A stretch of 64,000 bases of DNA from Thiohalobacter thiocyanaticus (lineage in GTDB: Bacteria > Pseudomonadota > Gammaproteobacteria > Thiohalobacterales > Thiohalobacteraceae): positions 62,001 through 126,000 of the forward strand of contig NZ_QZMU01000002.1 in assembly GCF_003932505.1 (NCBI RefSeq), written 5' to 3'. Within the stretch, counting starts at the first letter, position 1; every line of letters starts with the position of its first letter. Below the pieces are notes generated by a model. The model searched no databases. It was given only the letters and a program-made list of their open reading frames with translations, and was not told where the DNA came from. Positions 24,688-35,043 of the stretch are shown one piece after another. The translations under genes were made by a program, and so were the position numbers.

Positions 24688-24895
24688 CCTTTTAACGCAG
24701 AGGCGTGGAGGCGCAGAGGTCGCAAAGCATAGAAACAGCCTGACTCACCTGGTACGTCATTCCGGCGCAGGCCGGAATCCAGTACCCGCGGCGGTTTCTG
24801 GATCCCGGCCTGCGCCGGGATGACGGGAATGATTAAGGTGTTTATCACATTCCAGGGTTCTTTGCGTTCTCCGCGCCTCCGCGTCGAATAGCTTC
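24688..24895. repeat. Composite intergenic repeat (ACGCAGAGGCG arms)
   Basis: Left arm TTAACGCAGAGGCGTGGAGG and inverted arm CTCCGCGCCTCCGCGTCGAA enclose an internal pair, CGTCATTCCGGCGCAGGCCG and CCGGCCTGCGCCGGGATGAC. Same plan as 9638-9953. It fills the acnA-purB gap. Confidence 0.82.
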
Positions 24896-24904
24896 AATAG
24901 GTAA

Positions 24905-26335
<1,431 letters not shown>

Positions 26336-26380
26336 GTCGCGAACATTCCCAAACACCCGCGATTCCGGCACCATACCCTC

Positions 26381-26854
26381 ATGACCGACGACGCCGCCCA
26401 CGAAACCGGCTTCCTGATCGCCCGCGCCGACTGGGAAACCGACGCCAGCGCCATCCGCGCCATCCGCACCGCGGTGTTCGTCGACGAACAGGGCATCGAC
26501 GCGACGCTGGAATTCGACGGCAGCGACACCGACTGCGTCCACTACCTTGCCTACGCCATCGACGGCCGCCCCATCGCCACCGCGCGCATGAGCGCCGACG
26601 GCAGGATCGGTCGCATGGCCGTGCTGCCCGAATACCGCAACCAGGGCGTGGGCAGCGCCCTGCTGCTGAGCCTGATCGAACTGGCTGGCGAGCACAAACT
26701 GGACGAGGTCTATGTCCATGCCCAGGAAAGCGCCGCCAGCTTCTATCACCAGCACGGCTTCATCGCCACCGGCGAGCCGTTCCAGGAGGCCGGCATCCCG
26801 CACATCAGCATGTCCCGTTTCTGCGAAACCTTCCCGACCCGCGACGTCGAATAA
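26381..26854 (+). CDS. GNAT-family N-acetyltransferase (YjcF/ElaA-like)
   Basis: 157 residues from the ATG at 26381. N-terminal AIRAIRTAVFVDEQGIDATLEFDG is typical of the small ElaA/YjcF-type acetyltransferases. The acetyl-CoA pyrophosphate loop is RMAVLPEYRNQGVGSALL (about 88-105), and YVHAQESAASFYHQHGF ends the fold. The substrate is unknown. It is 10 bp upstream of the next gene and probably co-transcribed with it. Confidence 0.85.
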   Translation: MTDDAAHETGFLIARADWETDASAIRAIRTAVFVDEQGIDATLEFDGSDTDCVHYLAYAIDGRPIATARMSADGRIGRMAVLPEYRNQGVGSALLLSLIELAGEHKLDEVYVHAQESAASFYHQHGFIATGEPFQEAGIPHISMSRFCETFPTRDVE

Positions 26855-26864
26855 GAGCAATGCC

Positions 26865-27395
26865 ATGACCGATTTCGCCGACATCCATACCAGTCTGAAC
26901 CCCGAACTCGGCCGGACCGGGGGCGAATTTGCCCTGAAAACCCGCGATGACAACCGCCTGGCCGTGGACGCCCTGCTCCCGCTGGCCCATCGCCGCATCG
27001 AGATATTCACCAGCGACCTCGATCCCCCGCTCTACGACCGCAGCCCCGTGGTCGAGGCCATGACGCGGTTCGCCCTGCGTCACCGCAACTGCCGCATCCG
27101 CATCCTCACCCATGACGTGGAACCGGCGGTGAAGGGCGGCAACCGGCTGATCGAACTCTGTCGTCGCCTCAGCAGCTACGCCGAGATCCGCCGCACTCAC
27201 GAGGACTACCGCGAGCGCAGCGACACCTTCCTGCTGGTGGATGATTACGGATTACTGGAAAGGAAACTCGCCACCCGCTTCGAGGGCCGGGTCAGCTTCA
27301 AGGCCCCGCTGGAAGTCCGTCGCCTGCGCAGTGAATTCGACGAAGTCTGGGAGCGCAGCAGCACCGATCCGGAGTTGCGGCGGCTGCATCTTTAA
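26865..27395 (+). CDS. Uncharacterised protein paired with the acetyltransferase
   Basis: 176 residues, soluble. It contains LPLAHRRIEIFTSDLDPPLYDR (in two parts around residues 40-60), then a CRIRILTHDVEPAVKGGNRL-like strand and DTFLLVDDYGLLERKLATRF, resembling a phospholipase-D-like or DUF7931-type fold without the HKD catalytic motif. In other proteobacteria such domains occur next to, or fused to, GNAT domains, which matches this pair. The function is unknown. Confidence 0.75.
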   Translation: MTDFADIHTSLNPELGRTGGEFALKTRDDNRLAVDALLPLAHRRIEIFTSDLDPPLYDRSPVVEAMTRFALRHRNCRIRILTHDVEPAVKGGNRLIELCRRLSSYAEIRRTHEDYRERSDTFLLVDDYGLLERKLATRFEGRVSFKAPLEVRRLRSEFDEVWERSSTDPELRRLHL

Positions 27396-27424
27396 TCAGG
27401 GGCAGTCCCGGCTACGGCACGGCC

Positions 27425-28261
27425 TCAGCGGCCCAGGGCGCGGGCGTGGTAGGCGAGGTGCTCGCCGATGAAGCTGGCGATGAAATGGTAGCTGTGGTCA
27501 TAGTCCGGCTGGCGCCGCAGCCTGAGCGGGAAATCCCGCTCGGCACAGGCCTGCTCCAGCGCCTCGGGCAGCAGCTGCTCGGCCAGGAACTCATCGGCCG
27601 TACCCTGATCGATCAGCAGCTCGATCGGCTCGGCCCCGGCCCGGACCAGGCAGGTGGCGTCATAGGCCTCCCAGGCCCGGCGGTCCTCGCCCAGGTAGGC
27701 ACTGAAGCAGCCCTCGCCCCAGCCGCAGCGCACCGGGTGGCAGATGGGGGCGAAGGCGGAGACGGAGCGGTAGAGGCCGGGCTCGCGCAGGGCGCAGACC
27801 AGGGCCCCGTGCCCGCCCATGGAGTGGCCGCTGATGCTGCGCAGCCCCGGCACCAGCGGCAGCGCGCCCTCGACCAGGGCCGGCAGCTCGCGGGTGACAT
27901 AGCGGTACATCTGATAGTGGTGCGACCAGGGTGCGCGGGTGGCGTCGACGTAGAAGCCCGCGCCCTGCCCCAGGTCGTAGCGCTCCGGCGCGTCGGGCAC
28001 CTCCTCGCCACGCGGGCTGGTGTCCGGGATCACCAGGGCGAGGCCCAGCTCGGCAGCATAGCGCTGGGCGCCGGCCTTGACCCGGAAGTTGTCGTCGGTG
28101 CAGGTCAGGCCCGACAGCCAGTACAGACTGGGCACCGGGCCCTGCTGTGCCTGCGGCGGCAGGTAGACCGAGAAGGTCATCGGGCAGTTGCAGCTGGTGG
28201 AGTCGTGGCGATAGCGTTCCAGCCAGCCGCCCGCCTCCTTTACGCGTTCGATGCGTTCCAT
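27425..28261 (-). CDS. fghA: S-formylglutathione hydrolase
   Basis: Hydrolyses S-formylglutathione to glutathione and formate, the second step of formaldehyde detoxification. About 278 residues from the ATG at 28261 (a GTG at 28267 is also in frame). It has an alpha/beta-hydrolase fold with the nucleophile elbow ISGHSMGGHGAL (Ser about residue 146), the family's SCNCPMTFSVYLPP, and the C-terminal YDHSYHFIASFIGEHL with the catalytic His. It lies directly after adhC. Confidence 0.96.
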   Translation of the reverse strand: MERIERVKEAGGWLERYRHDSTSCNCPMTFSVYLPPQAQQGPVPSLYWLSGLTCTDDNFRVKAGAQRYAAELGLALVIPDTSPRGEEVPDAPERYDLGQGAGFYVDATRAPWSHHYQMYRYVTRELPALVEGALPLVPGLRSISGHSMGGHGALVCALREPGLYRSVSAFAPICHPVRCGWGEGCFSAYLGEDRRAWEAYDATCLVRAGAEPIELLIDQGTADEFLAEQLLPEALEQACAERDFPLRLRRQPDYDHSYHFIASFIGEHLAYHARALGR

Positions 28262-28270
28262 GGACACCCC

Positions 28271-29380
28271 TCAGAAGATGATGACCGAGCGGATGCTCTT
28301 GCCGGCGTGCATCAGATCAAACGCAGTGTTGATCTCCTCCAGCGGCAGGGTGTGGGTGACCAGGCGATCGATTTCGATCCGGCCGTTCAGATACTGCTCG
28401 ACATAGTCCGGCAGCTGGCTGCGGCCCTTGACTCCACCGAAGGCCGATCCCTTCCAGGTCCGGCCCGTAACCAGCTGAAACGGCCGGGTATGAATCTCCT
28501 GGCCGGCGCCGGCCACGCCGATGATGGTGGACACGCCCCAGCCCATGTGACAGCACTCCAGGGCCTCGCGCATCACCTCGACATTGCCGATGCACTCGAA
28601 GGAATAGTCCACCCCGCCGCCCGTCATCTCCACGATCGCCTCGGTGACGGTGGTGCCCAGATCGGCCGGGTTGACGCAGTCCGTGGCCCCCAGGGCGCGG
28701 GCCATCTCGAACTTGTCCGGGTTGACGTCGACGGCGATGATGCGGTCGGCCTGGGCCATCACCGCACCCTGGATCACCGACAGGCCGATGCCACCGAGGC
28801 CGAACACGGCCACGCTGGAACCCGGCTCGACCTGCGCGGTATTGCGCACGGCGCCGATGCCGGTGGTGATGCCGCAGCCGAGCAGGCATACCTTGTCCAG
28901 CGGCGCGGCGGGATTGACCTTGGCCAGCGCGATCTCCGGCACCACGGTATATTCCGAGAAGGTGGAGCAGCCCATATAGTGATAGATCGGCTTGCCCTGA
29001 TGCGAGAAGCGCCGGGTGCGGTCGGGCATGTAGCCGGTCCAGACGGTGGCGGCGATGGACTGGCACAGATTGGTCTTGGTCGAACGGCAGTACTCGCACT
29101 CCCCGCATTCAGGGATATACAGCGGTATGACGTGATCACCGGGCTTGAGCCCCTTCACGCCCGGGCCGCATTCAACCACTTCGCAGCCGCCCTCGTGGCC
29201 GAGCACGCAGGGAAAGGCGCCCTCCGGATCCTCGCCCGACAGGGTGAAGGCATCGGTGTGACAGACCCCGGAGGCCACCACCTTGAGCAGGACCTCCCCC
29301 TCCTTCGGCCCTTCGACGTCGATTTCCTCGATGGACAGGGGCTGTCTGGGTGCCCAGGCGACCGCAGCGCGTGCTTTCAT
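28271..29380 (-). CDS. adhC: S-(hydroxymethyl)glutathione dehydrogenase / class III alcohol dehydrogenase
   Basis: Oxidises S-hydroxymethylglutathione, formed spontaneously from formaldehyde and glutathione, to S-formylglutathione with NAD. 369 residues from the ATG at 29380; the upstream in-frame extension is rejected. The catalytic zinc region is [16 protein letters not shown] and [10 protein letters not shown], the structural zinc site is [15 protein letters not shown], and the Rossmann motif is FGLGGIG. It forms a two-gene operon with fghA. Many organisms add an frmR repressor; none is seen here. Confidence 0.97.
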   Translation of the reverse strand: MKARAAVAWAPRQPLSIEEIDVEGPKEGEVLLKVVASGVCHTDAFTLSGEDPEGAFPCVLGHEGGCEVVECGPGVKGLKPGDHVIPLYIPECGECEYCRSTKTNLCQSIAATVWTGYMPDRTRRFSHQGKPIYHYMGCSTFSEYTVVPEIALAKVNPAAPLDKVCLLGCGITTGIGAVRNTAQVEPGSSVAVFGLGGIGLSVIQGAVMAQADRIIAVDVNPDKFEMARALGATDCVNPADLGTTVTEAIVEMTGGGVDYSFECIGNVEVMREALECCHMGWGVSTIIGVAGAGQEIHTRPFQLVTGRTWKGSAFGGVKGRSQLPDYVEQYLNGRIEIDRLVTHTLPLEEINTAFDLMHAGKSIRSVIIF

Positions 29381-29568
29381 GGATTCAACCTCGGATGGTG
29401 GAAAACAAGGATCGGATTGTTGCAGAAAACACCACCGATTTCGACACTGCCGTGGCAAACCTGTGCGGCTCCGACTGCGCAGCAGCGCAGGACCTGCAAC
29501 GCTCCCTGTCCCCGCCCCGGGGAGATCGTGTATCCTGATCCCCTCAGGCAATCCATGCAACAGATACC

Positions 29569-30150
29569 ATGATGACGCGCTGCCCATGTTTCGTGTTCCC
29601 GCTGCTGCTGCTGCTTGGCACCCTGCCCGCCGGCGCCCAGGACGGGCCGCTGGCGCAGCTGCCCGGCCGTGTGGAGCACGATGACAGCAGACTCAATGTC
29701 ATTCTGGTTCCGCGCACGCCGCAGCAGATGGCCGCCTTCTATGAAGGACGGGGCTTTCCCGATGCCATGATCGATCTCACCCGCCGTTACTGTTTCGTCA
29801 CGGTGCTGCTGCAGAACAAGACAGAAGACATCCTGTGGCATGAACTGGAGCGCTGGCGTTTCGTTACCGCCGACGGTACGGCCATCGCCCGCCGCTCGCG
29901 CGACTGGTGGCAGGCGCAATGGGAGACGATGCAGGCCCCGCTGCCCAGCCGCTCGACCTTTCGCTGGACCCTGCTGCCGGAACGGCTGGATTTCCACCCC
30001 GGAGAACGCGAGGGCGGCAACATCACCCTGGAACGCACCGGGAAACCCTTGCGCCTGATCGCGCGCTTCGCCACCGGCACGGATCGCACCGGCGAGGAAA
30101 TCATACTGCGCCTGGATGGGCTGCGCTGCGCCGGAGACCAGGAACCATGA
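29569..30150 (+). CDS. Exported protein of unknown function
   Basis: 193 residues beginning with a Sec signal ([17 protein letters not shown], cleavage near residue 24). The mature part has an [20 protein letters not shown] box and [14 protein letters not shown], then a basic [10 protein letters not shown] segment and beta-rich C-terminus with a single Cys. I do not recognise the family. It overlaps the downstream TlpA-like gene by 4 bp (ATGA), so the two are coupled and act in the same compartment. Confidence 0.8.
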   Translation: MMTRCPCFVFPLLLLLGTLPAGAQDGPLAQLPGRVEHDDSRLNVILVPRTPQQMAAFYEGRGFPDAMIDLTRRYCFVTVLLQNKTEDILWHELERWRFVTADGTAIARRSRDWWQAQWETMQAPLPSRSTFRWTLLPERLDFHPGEREGGNITLERTGKPLRLIARFATGTDRTGEEIILRLDGLRCAGDQEP

Positions 30151-30674
30151 GACGAAACCGTACCACCCGGCCCTGGCTGGCGATACTGCTGCTGGTGAGC
30201 CTGCCTGCAGCCGCCACAGCGGCGCCGGAAGGGATTCTCACCCTGGAGCCGCGCCCGGCGCCGGATTTCGAGGTGAGCGATGCCGACGGCAGCCGCTTCA
30301 GTCTCGAAGCAGCGCGCGGGAACTGGGTGTTCGTACATTTCTGGGCCAGCTGGTGCGCCCCCTGTCGCCGGGAGATGCCCAGCATCCAGCGCATGCTGGA
30401 GGCGCTCGACGGACAAGGGCCGCGGGTGGTGCTCATCAACACCGCCGAGGACGCTGATACGATTTTCTTCTTTCTCGCCGAGGTGGCACCGGAACTGCAC
30501 AGCTACTCGGATCGCAACGGCCGCATCACCGAGGCCTGGCAGCCACGCGGCCTGCCGGCCACTTATCTCGTTGACCCGCAGGGATTCATCCGTTATCAGG
30601 CACTGGGCGGCAGGCCCTGGGACGAGCCCCTGTATCTGGAGTTTCTGCGCCGCCCTGGCAACCACAGTGATTGA
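30147..30674 (+). CDS. TlpA/ResA-like periplasmic thioredoxin-fold protein
   Basis: 175 residues from the ATG at 30147, with signal sequence AILLLVSLPAAATA. The thioredoxin fold has VFVHFWASWCAPCRREMPSI, where CAPC is the redox pair (about residues 70-73), and the cis-Pro loop GLPATYLVD. Such proteins reduce cytochrome c apoproteins or other exported substrates. The coupled upstream gene may encode its partner. No ccm genes are nearby. Confidence 0.9.
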   Translation: MRRNRTTRPWLAILLLVSLPAAATAAPEGILTLEPRPAPDFEVSDADGSRFSLEAARGNWVFVHFWASWCAPCRREMPSIQRMLEALDGQGPRVVLINTAEDADTIFFFLAEVAPELHSYSDRNGRITEAWQPRGLPATYLVDPQGFIRYQALGGRPWDEPLYLEFLRRPGNHSD

Positions 30675-30749
30675 AGTACCGGGTAGGCATCCCGCTCGCG
30701 GCGCATCGCGGGTAGAGACCGCCACTCCATCCCCTGACAGCCAGCACCG

Positions 30750-31649
30750 ATGCCAAGCTTACTGACGTCCATCCCCGCCCTTGCCCTCGCCTTCGTCTTC
30801 CTCTGGAATTCCGGCTTCATCGGCGCCGAATACGGCCTGCCCGACGCCGGCACCTTCACCCTGCTGTTCTGGCGCTACACCGCCCTGACCCTGGCGCTGG
30901 CACTGTTCCTGGCCTGGCACCGGCGCCTGGATTGGCCCGGCATGGAGGCCGCGGGCCACGCCGCCCTGGTGGGCGTGCTGGCTCACGGCGTCTGGCTCGC
31001 CTGCGTACTCCTGTCACTGGAACAGGGCGTGCCCGCCGGCATCGTCGCACTGGTGGTGGCCCTGCAGCCGCTGGCCACCGGCGCCTTTTCGGGAAGAATG
31101 ACCGGCGAGACCACGAGTATTCGTCAGTGGGCGGGACTGGTGCTGGGATTCTGCGGCGTGGCGGTCGCCGTCGGCGCCCGGATCGACTGGAACGACAGCG
31201 GCTCCGTGTTCGGCTACCTCATCCCGCTCGGCTCGGTGGCGGCCATTACCCTGGCCAGCCTGCTGCAGCGTCGACGGGAGGTACTGGGTAAAGTGATCAT
31301 GCCGCTGGACCTGACCCTGTTCTACCAGAGCCTGGCAACCGCCCTGGCGCTCGCCCTGCCTGCCGTAACCGTGGAACAACTGACGACCCACTGGACGCCT
31401 CAATTCCTGGCCACAATGGCCTGGCTCATCTTCGCGGTATCCCTGGGCGCCTACGGCCTGATGTGGCTGCTGCTGGCGCGCGTGGATGCGGTGCGCGTCG
31501 CCAGCCTGTTCTATCTGGGACCGCCCGTCACCATGCTGATGGCCTGGATCGCGTTCGGGGATCACCTGCTCGCGACCGATATCGTCGGCCTGGTGATCGC
31601 GGCCGTGGGTGTAGTGCTGGTTCAAGGCATTCGCCAACGTGTCAGCTGA
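30750..31649 (+). CDS. EamA/DMT-family transporter
   Basis: 299 residues, about ten hydrophobic segments in two EamA repeats. Signatures are LWNSGFIGAEYGLPDAG and TLLFWRYTALTLAL in the first half and LGAYGLMWLLLARVDAVRVASLFYLGPP in the second. Inner membrane; substrate not predictable, metabolite export being typical. It stands alone, 75 bp after the TlpA-like gene. Confidence 0.9.
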   Translation: MPSLLTSIPALALAFVFLWNSGFIGAEYGLPDAGTFTLLFWRYTALTLALALFLAWHRRLDWPGMEAAGHAALVGVLAHGVWLACVLLSLEQGVPAGIVALVVALQPLATGAFSGRMTGETTSIRQWAGLVLGFCGVAVAVGARIDWNDSGSVFGYLIPLGSVAAITLASLLQRRREVLGKVIMPLDLTLFYQSLATALALALPAVTVEQLTTHWTPQFLATMAWLIFAVSLGAYGLMWLLLARVDAVRVASLFYLGPPVTMLMAWIAFGDHLLATDIVGLVIAAVGVVLVQGIRQRVS

Positions 31650-31705
31650 CGAATTAATCAGAGTTTCCCTGAGCTGAAGTCAAGCGTATTCCCCTTAGCC
31701 TCAGG

Positions 31706-32443
31706 TTACTCAGGCCGATCCTCCGGTTTCCGGTCCGGCGTCTTGTAGCCGTGGATCATGGCCGAGACCAGACCGCTGCGCTCCCTGATCTCGGAAACCA
31801 CCACGGCAAGGATATGCAGCACCGCCGCGCCGCCGAGCACGAAGAAGCCCCACTCATGCAGCGTGATGTAGGGCTTGCGGAAGGCGCGCATCGCCTCCCA
31901 GGCCGCCGGATCGACCAGCGCCTTATCGCCCGGGACCAGCGTCGCCGGATCCACGCCGGGCGCGGCAACCCAGCCGGCGATCCAGCTGCCGAGCGGCGGA
32001 TAGTAGATGTCGGTACCGGCCAGCACCAGTCCCGTCACGGCCTGCACTGTCAGCAGTATGAACAGCACCAGAACCATCAGGCGGCCGAGCGGATTGTGGC
32101 CCAGATAGCGGCGCGGCTCACCGCCGACCAGACTGCGCAGATACGCGCCCAGCTCACTGAAATAGCCGCGTCCAAAGGGCAGGACCGCACCCCAGCGCGC
32201 ATAACGGCCGCCGACGAATCCCCACAGGTAGCGCCAGGCGAGATTCAGGGCCAGCACGTAGCCGACCCAGACATGGAAGGTTTTGAGAAAGACCTTGGCC
32301 TCGGCGGAAATCCCCAGCGCCTTGCCGTTGTAGATGATCAGGCCGATGGCCAGGAGCAGCAGCACGGCGGAGAAATTGACCCAGTGGAACACGCGCACGG
32401 AGCGGTCCCATACACGGTAAGTCTCGTTTGAAGGTTGCGCCAT
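31706..32443 (-). CDS. Cytochrome b561-type membrane protein
   Basis: 245 residues with four main membrane helices. Candidate heme-ligand histidines are in VRVFHWVNF, FLKTFHVWVGY, TLHEWGFF and AAVLHILAVV, the layout of the cytochrome_b_N family (hydrogenase-type b). It should pass electrons between quinone and a partner, but no cytochrome c or dehydrogenase gene adjoins, so the partner is unknown. Confidence 0.88.
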   Translation of the reverse strand: MAQPSNETYRVWDRSVRVFHWVNFSAVLLLLAIGLIIYNGKALGISAEAKVFLKTFHVWVGYVLALNLAWRYLWGFVGGRYARWGAVLPFGRGYFSELGAYLRSLVGGEPRRYLGHNPLGRLMVLVLFILLTVQAVTGLVLAGTDIYYPPLGSWIAGWVAAPGVDPATLVPGDKALVDPAAWEAMRAFRKPYITLHEWGFFVLGGAAVLHILAVVVSEIRERSGLVSAMIHGYKTPDRKPEDRPE

Positions 32444-32655
32444 TGGTGCTCGCCTCGGTCTACGGATTTGGCTGCCAGGATACCGCCAGCAGCTGAAACC
32501 AAACTGAAAAAAATAGTATCAGTGAGGAATTGATTCCAGGCAAATCCTGATTAACTCCTTTTCGTCATCCCGGCGCAGGCCGGGATCCAGGCAAATCAGG
32601 CACACGGCTGCCGATCTGTGCCTGTGTCGGCGAAGGCCGATAGCGGCATGATGGG
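32444..32655. repeat. GTCATCCCGGCGCAGG repeat in a gene-free gap
   Basis: CGTCATCCCGGCG-CAGG-CCGGGATCCAGG (32563-32590) is a single-unit member of the GTCATTCC family. The rest of the gap is AT-richer and contains no gene I can support. Confidence 0.65.
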
Positions 32656-33702
32656 TCAATCAGCGTTTCCTTGCAGTCTTTTCAGCATACTCTTCAGCGA
32701 TTCGACAAACAATTCACACCTGCCCGCAGGTTTTACCTTATTCACACATCCCAGCGCGAAACGCTCCCTGCGCTCAGACATCCAGTCCTGCTTGTAGGCG
32801 TCGTTGCCGGTCAGGAAATCAACCTCATCAACCCCGTCGATATCGATCACATACTCCATCAGGAAACCGGTGAGTATTGAGCCCGGCGAATACCGCCGCC
32901 AAGCCTCGTCATACGCCAGCCTGAATATGCTCGCCTTGCCATGCGCCACAAACCAGAGCTGTGCCGCGACGGGCCGATCCTTGACATAAAGCACAGCGAG
33001 CCGCGACCAGCCCCGCCGCGAAAACCCCGACACAATGCCATCCAGAAAGTCCGCATACTGTTCATTCGCCTTCCAGCTGGCCCTGTAGACCGCATGGTAA
33101 TCGGACATTGCCTGCGGCACTTCGTCTCCGGCAAAAAGACGGATTACGTAGCCGTTTTCACGTTCGAGCTTGCGTTTCTTGCGGGCAATGGTATTGCGCA
33201 GCCTGGCGGGTCGGGCCGCCATATAGCCCTCAAATGACTGCCCCTGCACGCGAAGGATCCAGTTATACAGCCGGAAACTGCAATCACAGCTGTATCCGGC
33301 CGTTTCCATACTCGATTGCAGGCCGGACATTCTGCCATCATCGCCGGCAACCGGCTCCAACAGCAATGACTGAAGCGGCAACCGACTCAAGCCCTGTGCC
33401 AGGCAATCGAGAGTCCGCTGTTGATCAAAGGCCCCAAGCAGCATGCTGTAATGTGTGGTATATCGATGTCTGAGGGAATGCCAGGCATTTCCGGAACGCT
33501 GCATCAGAGGCAGGATCGCCAGCACCTTGTCCCCTGCCAGCACACAGGCCAGCACCATGACATGATCATCATCAAGTGCGGCGGCAGCCAGATTCTCAAA
33601 CCACGGGCGCGAGAAAAATATATTTTCCTTCTCTCCCTGCGCGAAGAGTGCATCAGCACTCTCAGGTAGTTGGTCCCAGTCGGTGTAGCATACGAACTTC
33701 AT
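32656..33702 (-). CDS. FemAB/CelD-like GNAT protein (Acetyltransf_6)
   Basis: 348 residues from the ATG at 33702. N-terminal NIFFSRPWFENLAAAALDDD, middle EGYMAARPARLRNTIARKKRKLE (basic helix), then PVAAQLWFVAHGKASIFRLAYD and EVDFLTGNDAYKQDWM, the layout of CelD/BcsL and exosortase-associated FemAB proteins, which transfer acyl or aminoacyl groups to polysaccharides or peptidoglycan. The substrate is unknown. Its base composition is lower in GC than the flanks and it borders an integron-cassette region, so acquisition by transfer is plausible. Confidence 0.82.
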   Translation of the reverse strand: MKFVCYTDWDQLPESADALFAQGEKENIFFSRPWFENLAAAALDDDHVMVLACVLAGDKVLAILPLMQRSGNAWHSLRHRYTTHYSMLLGAFDQQRTLDCLAQGLSRLPLQSLLLEPVAGDDGRMSGLQSSMETAGYSCDCSFRLYNWILRVQGQSFEGYMAARPARLRNTIARKKRKLERENGYVIRLFAGDEVPQAMSDYHAVYRASWKANEQYADFLDGIVSGFSRRGWSRLAVLYVKDRPVAAQLWFVAHGKASIFRLAYDEAWRRYSPGSILTGFLMEYVIDIDGVDEVDFLTGNDAYKQDWMSERRERFALGCVNKVKPAGRCELFVESLKSMLKRLQGNAD

Positions 33703-34014
33703 CAATACGTCCAGTCTGAAGCCTCGGCACACCTCAGCAAACCCAGCTCTGTTACCACGGACTGGATATACAGAACGCGCGACCGCAATCCAGCAAGCCA
33801 ATGAGCATAAACGGGGTCAGGTCCATAAAAGCAATAAACGAGGTCAGGTCTTGCAATCAAACATTCGCTTGTAGCATTGCAAGACCTGACCCTTATGCTT
33901 CGTAAGTGATTGCAATAGATTTCCGATTTTCCAGGACCAATCTCGGTCCTCACCTTCGAGCCATGTCCCAGGAGTTACGATCTAAAACACATACATTGCA
34001 AAATACTCCTCGGA
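33703..34014. other. Gene-free region with a REP-like hairpin, left edge of the cassette array
   Basis: No supported gene. It contains GGTCAGGTCTTGCAAT (33842-33857) inverted as ATTGCAAGACCTGACC (33875-33890), a 16-bp stem with a 17-base loop. A third partial copy, ACGGGGTCAGGTCC, is at 33810-33823. The last part before the attC site (33990-34014) begins like a cassette but has no usable frame, so it may be a cassette remnant. Confidence 0.6.
33842..33890. repeat. REP-like inverted repeat (GGTCAGGTCTTGCAAT)
   Basis: Perfect 16-bp arms. GGTCAGGTCTTGCAAT repeats of this kind are common beside REP-associated (Y1) transposase genes; no such transposase is in the window. Confidence 0.75.
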
Positions 34015-34113
34015 GAATAACGTTGGCGCTCAGCCGCGCTTGACGGCGAGCGACCGGAGCGATAGCGAAGGGAGGAAGCAGTCAAGCGTCGGACTGCGGC
34101 GCCCTTGTTATGC
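34015..34113 (-). other. attC site a (99 bp)
   Basis: Read on the reverse strand it opens with GCATAAC and closes with GTTATTC. Inner inverted segments (GGCGCCGCAG / CTGAGCGCC-like and GACTGCTTCCTCC / GGAGCG-like) allow folding. GCGCATAAC is the exact complement of GTTATGCGC at the 5' boundary of the acetyltransferase cassette, as required for one circular cassette. Confidence 0.75.
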
Positions 34114-34545
34114 GCTTGGTGACTCAAAGCGCTCCCAGGGGCCATCGGCGCCAACACCTCTTTCACTTGGTAACCACCCTTTTCGTCGATAGAAGCGTTG
34201 GGCGTGTTCATTGCTTGTATCGCATTTTAACGATAGGGGCAGACCATAGATTTCAGCGCATGTCTCCAACAGGCTACTGCCAATTCCGCAACCCTGATAT
34301 TGCGGCGAGACATATAGATGATGAATAAACCTATCAGCAGCCCACACCGAAGCGAATCCGACAACCGCCCCATCCAGCACAGCGACATGGATCCTCTCGC
34401 CGTCAATTAGTGCCGAGAACCGCTCTATATCCAGCGCCTTTTCAAAGCAGCACCCGGCACTAGCCCTCGACGAATTGTATATCTCAAGCAAGATCGATAG
34501 GTCGATCTCTTTTGCAGGTTCCACTTCCACTGACTTAGTGCGCAT
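34108..34545 (-). CDS. Cassette-borne GNAT acetyltransferase
   Basis: 145 residues. Its acetyl-CoA loop HLYVSPQYQGCGIGSSLLE (about 75-93) and RFYRRKGW near the end identify the GNAT fold. GNATs are frequent integron-cassette cargo, including antibiotic- and toxin-modifying enzymes; the substrate here is unknown. The ATG lies inside the attC core GTTATGC upstream and the stop TAA lies inside the first core base triplet of its own attC, so the gene fills its cassette completely. It is AT-richer than the flanking genome. Confidence 0.88.
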   Translation of the reverse strand: MRTKSVEVEPAKEIDLSILLEIYNSSRASAGCCFEKALDIERFSALIDGERIHVAVLDGAVVGFASVWAADRFIHHLYVSPQYQGCGIGSSLLETCAEIYGLPLSLKCDTSNEHAQRFYRRKGWLPSERGVGADGPWERFESPSA

Positions 34546-34622
34546 AACGTGAAGCTAAGGGGCGCGCCGATAGGCGCGTCCCAGCGTAGCGAAGCGGAGC
34601 GAACTTGAGCGTAGTGTTGGGC
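34542..34622 (-). other. attC site b (81 bp)
   Basis: Reverse-strand cores GCCCAAC and GTTATGC match the attC consensus RYYYAAC / GTTRRRY closely. Inner arms GGGACGCGCC / GGCGCGCCCC form the hairpin top. ACGCCCAAC complements GTTGGGCGT at the 5' edge of its cassette (34956-34962). Confidence 0.82.
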
Positions 34623-34632
34623 GTGATGTTCA

Positions 34633-34947
34633 TTAGGACGCTGCCCACAATAGCCCACCGAGTAGACCTGCAATAAATACGAGGCATATCCAGATTACAG
34701 CAGACTCCCTTGCGTTGCTTTTGAGCGCCAATCCCGAGAGGCCAAACTTACCCTTTAGGATTGGGATTACAAATAGGCCAGTATGGCCTTGGCGCCAAGC
34801 CACCCGATAGGACATAGCAATGCAAACAATGAATGCGGCAATAAGACTTGTAGTAAATAGCCAATCCGCCATGCCTGATGGCACCACGCTGAATCCTGCT
34901 GCGAAGGCAACGGCAATCGCTATCAACCATCTGGATGCGCTACTCAT
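34633..34947 (-). CDS. Cassette-borne small membrane protein
   Basis: 104 residues from the ATG at 34947, with three hydrophobic segments (about residues 7-24, 28-45 and 83-101). No recognised domain. It occupies a single cassette delimited by attC c upstream and attC b downstream. Membrane proteins of unknown function are common in chromosomal integrons. Confidence 0.75.
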   Translation of the reverse strand: MSSASRWLIAIAVAFAAGFSVVPSGMADWLFTTSLIAAFIVCIAMSYRVAWRQGHTGLFVIPILKGKFGLSGLALKSNARESAVIWICLVFIAGLLGGLLWAAS

Positions 34948-34955
34948 TTTCTGAC

Positions 34956-35042
34956 GCCCAACGTTATAAATAAGTGGCGCGGCGTCTTTTGCCGCGTCCA
35001 ATCCCATGCCTTTTATGGGCGAACTTGATTGTCTTGTTATGT
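34956..35042 (-). other. attC site c (87 bp)
   Basis: Reverse-strand cores ACATAAC and GTTGGGC, with inner arms GACGCGGC-AAAA-GACGCCGCG and CATAAAAGGCATGGG. AAACATAAC complements GTTATGTTT at the 5' edge of its cassette (35559-35565). Confidence 0.85.
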
Positions 35043-35043
35043 T

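Noticed and set aside
27446-29572. A 708-residue frame antisense to adhC-fghA
   Set aside because: Covers two well-supported genes on the other strand and has no recognisable domain.
33702-33953. 83-residue ORF across the REP-like hairpin
   Set aside because: Most of it is repeat sequence; no ribosome-binding site.
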